A stretch of DNA of 39,608 bases, from the NCBI GenBank assembly GCA_045595795.1, contig JAZOBC010000021.1:1-39608 (forward strand). The letters are read 5' to 3'. This document shows positions 34,056-39,608 of this stretch, piece by piece. The notes under the pieces are model-generated. The model saw only the letters and a program-made list of their open reading frames with translations. It was not told the origin of the DNA and did not search any database. Within the stretch, counting starts at the first letter, position 1, and every line of letters starts with the position of its first letter. Source of the stretch: UMGS755 sp045595795 (GTDB taxonomy: Bacteria > Bacillota > Clostridia > UBA1381 > UBA9506). Position numbers and translations under genes: made by a program.

Positions 34056-34733
34056 ATGAAAATAAAGTGTGCGATTTTTGACATGGATGGCACCTTGGTG
34101 GATTCGTTGTGGTATTGGCCGGTTTTGTGGGAAAAGTTAGGCAGACTATACCTGAGTAATCCGAAATTTTATCCTGATACAGAAGCGGATAAAACAGTGA
34201 GAACCTTGCCTTTAAAGGAGGCAATGTATTATATTCATGATACATACAACATGGGAAAAACAGGGCAGGAAGTGTTTGAAATTGCAGATCAACTTTTACG
34301 TGATTTTTATCAGAACCGTGTAACATTAAAACCCGGCGTCAAAGCTTTTTTAGAGTGGTGCCACGGGAATCATATCCCTATGTGCGTAGCGTCAGCCAGC
34401 GATACGGAATTGGTTCGGATATCCATGAATCGCTGTGGTATTGAAAAATATTTTTCTAAAATATTTTCCTGTGCTGATATTGGAAAAGGCAAGGAGCATC
34501 CTGATGTATATCTGGCAGCTCTTTCTTATTTTGGTACAAAGCCGGAGGAAACATGGGTGTTTGAAGATTCCAGCACAGCCCTTTTAACTGCCAGTAAAAT
34601 CAGTTTAAAAACCGTTGGCATATTTGATAAATTTAACTACGGTCAAGACCTTTTAAAACAATATGCAAATGAATATATTGCAGAAGGTGAAGGTCTTGAT
34701 AAACTGATTGATATTTTTGAAACTTCTATATAA
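34056..34733 (+). CDS. HAD-superfamily hydrolase, beta-phosphoglucomutase-like (copy 2)
   Basis: A 225-residue paralogue of the preceding protein. Motif I is FDMDGTLVDS (8-17). CVASASD lies at motif II, IGKGKEHPDVYLAAL at motif III and VFEDSSTAL at motif IV. The two proteins share the tail layout (VGIFDKF here, VAIYDKF in copy 1), which suggests an old tandem duplication. ATG 34056 is chosen because AAAGGA lies seven bases upstream; ATG 34050 is too close to it. Substrate unknown. Confidence 0.82.
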   Translation: MKIKCAIFDMDGTLVDSLWYWPVLWEKLGRLYLSNPKFYPDTEADKTVRTLPLKEAMYYIHDTYNMGKTGQEVFEIADQLLRDFYQNRVTLKPGVKAFLEWCHGNHIPMCVASASDTELVRISMNRCGIEKYFSKIFSCADIGKGKEHPDVYLAALSYFGTKPEETWVFEDSSTALLTASKISLKTVGIFDKFNYGQDLLKQYANEYIAEGEGLDKLIDIFETSI

Positions 34734-34783
34734 TTTTCTTTAGAAAATATCGTGAAATAATTATGAATTTCTGTCGGAAAATA

Positions 34784-34812
34784 TTGCTGTAGATGGAAAT
34801 TTGTGATATAAT
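34784..34812 (+). promoter_or_regulatory. Promoter of the amidohydrolase gene
   Basis: TTGCTG (34784-34789), a 17-base spacer and a perfect TATAAT (34807-34812) preceded by TGTGA. Confidence 0.7.
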
Positions 34813-34835
34813 TAATTCAAGTTTTGTTTGAATTA
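34813..34835. repeat. Inverted repeat over the transcription start, candidate operator
   Basis: TAATTCAA (34813-34820) and TTGAATTA (34828-34835) form a perfect 8-bp inverted repeat with a 7-base centre. It begins directly after the -10 element and covers the expected start of transcription. No T run follows, so termination is unlikely. A repressor site or a 5' mRNA hairpin are both possible. Confidence 0.4.
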
Positions 34836-34875
34836 TTGAGTTGCTCAAAAAATTACTGATAGGAAATAGAAAAGC

Positions 34876-35655
34876 ATGAATTATGAAATAATTGATTTCC
34901 ATACACATCCTTTTATCAGACCGGAGCATAATTTTTGTATGTATCAAGAAAGTATGAATATGGACAGTAAAACAATCCTTGCAGATATGGAATCAGCCGG
35001 CATATCGCAGTTTTGCGGCAGTGTCATTCAGCAAGGGATGGAGCAAGGCTTTGAAACGTTAAAAAACTGTAACAGAGAAGCCCTAAAGCTTCGTGAACTT
35101 TACGGCGAAAAGTACATGCCCGGTTTTCATGTGCATCCCGATTATGTGAGTGGGTCTATCGAAGAACTGGAATTTGCCGCGAAAAACAATATTAAAATCA
35201 TAGGCGAATTGGTTCCCTATATGCATGGCTGGGAGGATTATTCATGCAAGGGATTCTCTGAAATTCTTGATGCAGTGGCAAAATATGATTTCGTTGTGAA
35301 CATACATACAATGAACCTTGAACATATGGAAAAAATGGCTGCGGCACATAAAAATGTCGTTTTCGTTTTTGCTCATCCCGGTGAAAAATCCAATGTGCTA
35401 AAGCATATTGATATTATGAAAAAACTTGACAATGTATACCTTGATTTATCGGGTACAGGCTTATTCAGATATGGTGTTGTCCGCCACCTTGTGGACAATG
35501 TCGGTGCGGAGAGGATTCTGTTTGGAACTGACTATCCGATTGGAAATTTGCAAATGTATGTTAATGGTGTTTTAGGTGAAAAACTTTCAGATAGAGAGAA
35601 GGAACTCATTTTCAGTGGTAACGCAAAAAGATTACTCTTTTCTATGTGCCGATAA
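34876..35655 (+). CDS. Amidohydrolase family protein (amidohydrolase 2 type)
   Basis: A 259-residue TIM-barrel metal hydrolase. The N-terminal IDFHTHP (6-12) gives the HxH metal pair (His9, His11). HVHP, NIHTM, VFAHPG and LFGTDYP supply the later metal and catalytic His/Asp positions seen in the amidohydrolase 2 (PF04909) family, which includes decarboxylases and lactonases. The substrate is unknown. There is no signal peptide. AGGAAA precedes the ATG. The gene has its own promoter, with an inverted repeat over the start site, and stands alone ahead of the repeat element. Confidence 0.8.
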   Translation: MNYEIIDFHTHPFIRPEHNFCMYQESMNMDSKTILADMESAGISQFCGSVIQQGMEQGFETLKNCNREALKLRELYGEKYMPGFHVHPDYVSGSIEELEFAAKNNIKIIGELVPYMHGWEDYSCKGFSEILDAVAKYDFVVNIHTMNLEHMEKMAAAHKNVVFVFAHPGEKSNVLKHIDIMKKLDNVYLDLSGTGLFRYGVVRHLVDNVGAERILFGTDYPIGNLQMYVNGVLGEKLSDREKELIFSGNAKRLLFSMCR

Positions 35656-35725
35656 ATAATTCCTATTAGCTAATAAATTTTTTATGCCTAACTTGACAAA
35701 ATCATGGTAAGAATGTCGAATATTG

Positions 35726-35861
35726 TTGAAAGGAAAAAGCCTCCCCTGTGTAAGGGGAGGTGAGTTTGCGAAGCAAGCTCGGAAGGGTTGCAAATAGAAA
35801 GAAACAATCCCTCAGTCAGCTAGGCTGACAGCTCCCTTTACACAAGGGAGCCTTTGAAAGG
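35726..35861. mobile_element. MITE-like palindromic element with an 8-bp flanking direct repeat
   Basis: This 336-base gap between the amidohydrolase and esterase genes holds a non-coding element. Its ends are imperfect terminal inverted repeats: 22 of 26 positions match between the left end (from 35737) and the reverse complement of the right end (from 35854). Four strong hairpins run through it: 35740-35760, 35762-35780, 35815-35829 and 35832-35850. A weaker GGGTTG/CAATCC pairing joins the middle. TTGAAAGG occurs at both edges (35726-35733 and 35854-35861), overlapping the right end by one base, consistent with a target-site duplication. It has no ORF. It resembles repeats I recall as dispersed through gut Clostridia genomes; that family link is from memory. 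Confidence 0.75.
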
Positions 35862-35904
35862 TTGCATCTAAACCTTATGTGTCGCAATTCCATTATGACA
35901 GAGG

Positions 35905-35934
35905 TAGACCTATGTTTTTAATCGAAAATATAAT
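35905..35934 (+). promoter_or_regulatory. Candidate promoter of the esterase-glycosidase-deacetylase operon
   Basis: TAGACC (35905-35910), an 18-base spacer and a perfect TATAAT (35929-35934). The -35 is a moderate match, and the A/T-rich stretch offers alternative -10 elements. Confidence 0.4.
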
Positions 35935-35991
35935 AATATCGGAAAATACAATATATGATAACATTTTTATAGGGAGAAGGAAAAGTAGAAC

Positions 35992-36624
35992 ATGAACAGA
36001 ATTGAACACAGAGAAGATAGATGGATTTTCCCGTTTGTGGAATATTCATGTGACGATAAAACGGAAAAGCTGCCGCTCGTTATTCAGTTACATGGCGCCG
36101 GAGAGCGCGGAGCAGGCAAGGAAGACCTTGAAAAGGTTGATAAACACGGTTTTTCAAAGTACTTAAAAGATGCAAATCATGATTGTATCGTCGTGATGCC
36201 GCAATGCCCTGCAAATACGTTTTGGGCGGCACGTGTTGAGTCTATTGTAGCTTTTATCGGGCAGTTGAAAGAAGCGTATAACGTCGATGAAGACAGAGTC
36301 TATCTGACAGGACTCAGCATGGGCGGCTTTGGTACATGGTTCACTTCTATGGCAAGACCCGATTTGTTCGCGGCAATTGCTCCCGTTTGCGGTGGTGGTA
36401 TGGCTTGGAATGCAGGCGTTTTAACAATGCCGATCTGGACGTTTCATGGCACGGCAGACGATGTTGTTAGTGTGAATCAGACGGATGAAATGGTTGCAGC
36501 TTTGCAGAATGCCGGTGCAGACGTTACCTACACGCGTGTTGATGGAGAAGGTCATGAAGTTTGGACACATACATACCGTAAAGAAATGATGGAGTGGTTG
36601 TTGAGTAAGAAGCGCAACAAGTAA
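35992..36624 (+). CDS. Alpha/beta hydrolase, carbohydrate esterase-like
   Basis: A 210-residue serine hydrolase. HGAGERG (34-40) forms the oxyanion region, GLSMGG (107-112) holds the nucleophile Ser109, HGTADDVV (152-159) offers the acid, and GEGHEVW (185-191) holds His188. The profile fits the esterase D / dienelactone hydrolase / CE1-like group that removes acyl groups from sugars or small esters. It has no signal peptide, so it acts in the cytoplasm. GGGAGAAGG lies upstream. It is the first gene of an operon, 14 bases before the 702-residue glycosidase-like gene, so a role in deacylating an imported sugar is likely. The exact ester is unknown. Confidence 0.78.
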   Translation: MNRIEHREDRWIFPFVEYSCDDKTEKLPLVIQLHGAGERGAGKEDLEKVDKHGFSKYLKDANHDCIVVMPQCPANTFWAARVESIVAFIGQLKEAYNVDEDRVYLTGLSMGGFGTWFTSMARPDLFAAIAPVCGGGMAWNAGVLTMPIWTFHGTADDVVSVNQTDEMVAALQNAGADVTYTRVDGEGHEVWTHTYRKEMMEWLLSKKRNK

Positions 36625-36638
36625 AAGGAGAAAATATT

Positions 36639-38747
36639 ATGGAAAAGCCATTTGAATTTATAAAAAAATTATATGAAGTTCACAAACCCATGCGCGTTAG
36701 CAGTGAAAAACTCAAAAAGCTACAGGGTGTTGTGGTTACGGACGCATGGAAAATCACATTGCCGTGTGAAGCCTCTATTGTGGTGCAGAATGCAGCACGG
36801 GATTTGCAGGAATATTTCGAGGTTTCAATGGCATGTCGCGTTGCGCTTGAAACGAGCAATATTTGCACAGATAAAAGTATCCATATAGCCATTGATACCA
36901 ACCTGCCGGAGAGAACGTTTCGCATACATGTTGCCGATTCTATTGAAATTACCGGTTCTGATGATCGATCTCTGGCACAAGGGTGCTATGCTTTGGAAGA
37001 TGAAATGAATTTAAACGAAGCACCTGTGATTGTGCCCTGTGATAAGCAGTTTCATATTCGTTTTTCGCCAAGAATTATTCATTCGGGCATGCAGTCAGAT
37101 AACTATCCTGATGAGCATTTGAGAATGCTTGCTCATGCAGGTATCAGTGCCATTAAGGTGGACATCACAGATGTGACAACCGATGAAAAACGGTGTGCCT
37201 TTGTGAATGAAATTATCCAGCGGGCAGCTAATTTTGGCATTGATGTCTATAGCTTCAGCACCTTTAAGAATCCCTATCATCCCGATGATGCACAGGCTTA
37301 TCAGCATTATGACAACACCTATGGTAAGCTATTTGACGTTTGTCCCAAGCTAAAGGGCTTGGTGGTTGTGGGTGAAAGCTGTGAATTTCCGTCTAAGGAT
37401 GAGCGCACAACAGGCAAAAGCTGGCTTGACTCTTTTGAAGATGAAAAGCCCAGTCCGGGCTGGTTTCCGTGCCGTGACTATCCCCAGTTTGTCACCATGA
37501 TTCATGAGATTATCCGCAAACATTCTAAAGATGCTGAGCTTGTGTTCTGGACCTATAACTGGGGCTATGAAAAACAGGAATTGCGTGAAGAACTATTGCG
37601 TAATATGCCGGAAGATGTTACCTTGATGGCGACCTTTGAAATGTTTGAAGAAGTGAATATTTCTCCAGATGTACAGGAATTTACAACGGATTATACGCTT
37701 TGGCAAATTGGCCCCGGTAAATACTTTAAAACAGAATCGGCAGTGGCAAAAGAACGTAATATGCGAATGATTTCCATGACAAATACCGGTGGTAACACAT
37801 GGGACATTGGTGCGGTGCCGTATTTGCCGGCTCCACAAAGATGGATAGAGAGATGGACAGCTGTTGCTGGTGCACAGGATACACTGCGCTTAGATGGTGT
37901 TGAAGAGTCACACTCCTACGGTTTTTGGCCTTCTCTTTTGACGGAACTGGCAAAATATGCTTACATGACACCCATGCCGGACTTGCATGAACTGCTGAAG
38001 AAAATTGTGATTCGCGACTTTGGTGAAGAAAATGCAGCTGAGGTCATAGAGATATTTGACCTCTTCTCGCAAGGTATGTCACATTGTGTGTCTACCAACG
38101 AAGATCAGTATGGACCGGCTCGCGTGGGTCCTTCTTATCCATTGTTTTATAAGAATTGGGAGTTGATTCCCATAGGACCCGAATCCTCAGTGGCTGTCAA
38201 CTTTGAAGGCTATCCGGTTTATACCTATAATTTAGACAGAGTTGAAAAGTTACAATACGAGACCGAGGAATACAGAGAAATGGCTCGTTTGTTTGATGAA
38301 GGCATTAGACGGCTTGCTGTTGTTGTTTCTAATATGACGGGCAGAAAAGCCAAGGACGCAGAGGAACTGTTAGGGGTTGCCGGCTATATTGCAAACACAG
38401 CAAGAACCATCCATCACGTGAAAAGATGGCACTATTTAAAGGGTCAGTTAGGCGTTTATGTGGATGCAACGCCCACCTGGGTTGGCGGCAGAAAGAATAT
38501 GCCCGATGCTAAAAAGGCTGAAATTCCTTTAACTCCTGCAAAAAATCCAAGACCCATTGTGCTAGAGCTGATTGATATTTTAAAGCGGGAAATTGCCAAC
38601 GCAGAAGCCACAATTCCTCTTGTGGAGGCAAATTCAAGGCTTGGATATAACCAGGAATTTGATTATTGCTGTTCTCCTGAACAATTAAGATGGAAGATTA
38701 AAATGGCTCATCGCACACTTTCCGAAGAACTTTTACCCATGCTGTAA
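36639..38747 (+). CDS. Large uncharacterised protein with GH20-type N-terminal domain and glycosidase-like barrel
   Basis: A 702-residue soluble protein. Residues about 31-138 look like the zincin-like accessory domain that precedes the catalytic barrel in GH20 hexosaminidases and GH67/GH115 glucuronidases (IVVQNAARDLQEYF, ADSIEITGSDDRSLAQGCYAL). Residues about 140-460 read as a TIM barrel: RIIHSGM, MLAHAGISAIKVDI, VVVGESCEF (Glu246, Glu249), FWTYNWGY, then GGNTWDIGAVPYLPAPQRW. A helical C-terminal part follows. I cannot match it to a named glycoside hydrolase family or assign catalytic acids firmly. No signal peptide is present. AAAAGGAG precedes the ATG. Neighbours (esterase, PIG-L deacetylase) suggest an intracellular glycosidase for an acylated or N-acetylated sugar. 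Confidence 0.6.
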   Translation: MEKPFEFIKKLYEVHKPMRVSSEKLKKLQGVVVTDAWKITLPCEASIVVQNAARDLQEYFEVSMACRVALETSNICTDKSIHIAIDTNLPERTFRIHVADSIEITGSDDRSLAQGCYALEDEMNLNEAPVIVPCDKQFHIRFSPRIIHSGMQSDNYPDEHLRMLAHAGISAIKVDITDVTTDEKRCAFVNEIIQRAANFGIDVYSFSTFKNPYHPDDAQAYQHYDNTYGKLFDVCPKLKGLVVVGESCEFPSKDERTTGKSWLDSFEDEKPSPGWFPCRDYPQFVTMIHEIIRKHSKDAELVFWTYNWGYEKQELREELLRNMPEDVTLMATFEMFEEVNISPDVQEFTTDYTLWQIGPGKYFKTESAVAKERNMRMISMTNTGGNTWDIGAVPYLPAPQRWIERWTAVAGAQDTLRLDGVEESHSYGFWPSLLTELAKYAYMTPMPDLHELLKKIVIRDFGEENAAEVIEIFDLFSQGMSHCVSTNEDQYGPARVGPSYPLFYKNWELIPIGPESSVAVNFEGYPVYTYNLDRVEKLQYETEEYREMARLFDEGIRRLAVVVSNMTGRKAKDAEELLGVAGYIANTARTIHHVKRWHYLKGQLGVYVDATPTWVGGRKNMPDAKKAEIPLTPAKNPRPIVLELIDILKREIANAEATIPLVEANSRLGYNQEFDYCCSPEQLRWKIKMAHRTLSEELLPML

Positions 38748-38783
38748 AGATTATTGATGATTTAGAAGAAAGGTGTTATGATT

Positions 38784-39488
38784 ATGAATGTTTTGGCAAT
38801 TATTTGTCATCCGGATGATATGGAAATTACATGTGGTGGCACTCTGCTCAAATTTAAAAAAGCCGGCCATCATGTTACGGTCTGTAATGTGGCAAACGGA
38901 AACATGGGACATTATTCCATTATGCCGGATGAGCTTAGAGTGATAAGACGTAAAGAGGCCGAAAATGCATGTGCGGTGGGCGGTTTTAAATCTGTCACAG
39001 CAGATATTGGCGATTTAACGGTGAATGCTTCCGATATGAATCAGGTGAAAAAACTGGTTACCATCATCAGAGCGGAGAAGCCAGATCTCATCATTACGCA
39101 TCATCCTGAAGATTACTGTTCTGATCATTGTGAAACATCGAAACTTGTTTTTAAAGCGTCCTTTGATGCAACCTGTCCCCACTTTATGCCGGAGTGTGGG
39201 GAAGCAGTTGATTTGATGCCACTCTATTATGCCGATACAGACTGGGGCATCAATATGATTCCGACGGAATATGTTGATATTTCAGAAGAAATGGAAACCA
39301 AGGAAAAAATGCTGACCTGTCATGAAAGTCAAACTGTCTGGCTGAAAGAGCATGATGGATATGATGTGATTGCAGAGACGAAAAAAATGGCAGCTGCAAG
39401 GGGCGCGCAGTGTGGTGTTGCTTATGCTGAAGGGTTTACACCTGCTTTAGTTAGCGGTAGACTTCGCACTTTTAGATTGTTGCCGTAA
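38784..39488 (+). CDS. PIG-L family N-deacetylase
   Basis: A 234-residue zinc deacetylase of the PIG-L/LmbE family, whose members remove acetyl groups from GlcNAc-type sugars or related conjugates (as in bacillithiol and mycothiol synthesis). The motif CHPDDMEI (8-15) gives His9 and Asp12. THHPEDYCSDH (105-115) matches the second metal site, with His115 as likely ligand. RRKEAENACAVGG is typical. ATG 38784 sits eight bases after AAAGGTG; ATG 38778 is too close. It follows the glycosidase-like gene by 36 bases in the same operon. Bacillithiol BshB is an alternative, but no bshA or bshC is nearby. Confidence 0.85.
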   Translation: MNVLAIICHPDDMEITCGGTLLKFKKAGHHVTVCNVANGNMGHYSIMPDELRVIRRKEAENACAVGGFKSVTADIGDLTVNASDMNQVKKLVTIIRAEKPDLIITHHPEDYCSDHCETSKLVFKASFDATCPHFMPECGEAVDLMPLYYADTDWGINMIPTEYVDISEEMETKEKMLTCHESQTVWLKEHDGYDVIAETKKMAAARGAQCGVAYAEGFTPALVSGRLRTFRLLP

Positions 39489-39605
39489 AAAAAGCGGAGA
39501 TATCTCAATTGATATCATAAAACCCAATGGGGTGTTTGCATAGAAAAATGGATTTGTGTGTAAATTAAGCCCAAAGCATTTTTTTGATGATTGGGGAGTG
39601 ACTAA
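39489..39605 (+). other. Intergenic stretch with small palindromes
   Basis: Between the PIG-L gene and the next start there are two GATATC copies (39500-39505 and 39512-39517) that can pair, and a short AAACCC/GGGGTGTTT pairing near 39521-39538. Neither is followed by a T run, so no terminator is evident and the next gene could belong to the same transcript. No clear promoter was found. Confidence 0.35.
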
Positions 39606-39608
39606 ATG
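39606..39608 (+). CDS. Start codon of a gene continuing beyond the window
   Basis: The last three bases are ATG, seven bases after GGGGAG (39593-39598), the spacing seen for other genes here. Only the start is visible; the product cannot be told. Given the short gap it may be another member of the sugar operon. Confidence 0.45.

Noticed and set aside
34733..34748. ATTTTC/GAAAAT hairpin at the end of the second HAD gene as a terminator
   Set aside because: It is a six-pair A/T-rich stem with no T run after it, too weak to call.
35740..35850. Repeated hairpins considered as a CRISPR array
   Set aside because: The units are different inverted repeats, not equal direct repeats with spacers, and no cas genes are nearby.
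35740..35850. The same hairpins considered as a terminator of the amidohydrolase gene
   Set aside because: The stems lack a following T run, and the terminal inverted repeats plus flanking duplication fit a mobile element better. Incidental termination remains possible.
38784..39488. PIG-L protein as the bacillithiol deacetylase BshB
   Set aside because: Family resemblance alone is not enough: no bshA or bshC is nearby, and the operon partners are sugar hydrolases.

Overview
The window reads as the chromosome of a low- to mid-GC Gram-positive anaerobe of the class Clostridia (Bacillota). The evidence is a PyrR-attenuated pyr operon, a yybS-gdpP-rplI-dnaB block, a dgt-dnaG-sigA block, tilS-hpt-ftsH, AGGAGG-type ribosome binding sites, sigma-A promoters with 17-bp spacers, and an S-layer-homology (SLH) surface protein. 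I cannot assign a genus. No rRNA, tRNA, CRISPR array or intact transposase gene was seen.

Layout. (1) 1-1871: a minus-strand SLH surface protein with its own promoter and terminator. The left edge holds a possible repeat end and a 20-codon ORF. (2) 1903-4349: a divergent three-gene operon encoding a PqqD-like protein, a signal-peptidase-like S26 protease and an ABC exporter. It looks like a peptide maturation/export module, but no precursor or modifying enzyme is visible. (3) 4378-12662: the pyrimidine operon pyrR-pyrB-pyrC-pyrF-carA-carB, controlled by one PyrR-type attenuator and closed by a strong terminator. CarA has lost its catalytic cysteine (Gly) and histidine (Asp), so this carbamoyl-phosphate synthetase probably runs on free ammonia. 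(4) 12693-18855: typA, then dgt-dnaG-sigA. (5) 18936-28679: a divergent polysaccharide deacetylase, then yybS-gdpP-rplI-dnaB-tilS-hpt, then ftsH. (6) 28741-31535: a CdaR/PucR-type regulator with ftsE and ftsX. (7) 31526-34733: rpsB-tsf behind a structured leader, followed by two tandem HAD phosphatases. (8) 34784-39608: an accessory region with an amidohydrolase, a MITE-like palindromic element flanked by an 8-bp direct repeat, and an operon of an alpha/beta esterase, a 702-residue glycosidase-like protein and a PIG-L deacetylase. The next gene starts at the last three bases.

How the parts fit. Most of the window is core replication, transcription, translation, division and nucleotide metabolism in short operons whose promoters and terminators can be read directly. 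The accessory material is at the two ends. The left end is a surface protein plus an orphan peptide export/processing module. The right end is a likely intracellular pathway for an acylated or acetylated amino-sugar glycoside, because none of its three enzymes has a signal peptide. The most unusual single observation is the double loss of catalytic residues in CarA inside an otherwise intact, regulated pyr operon.
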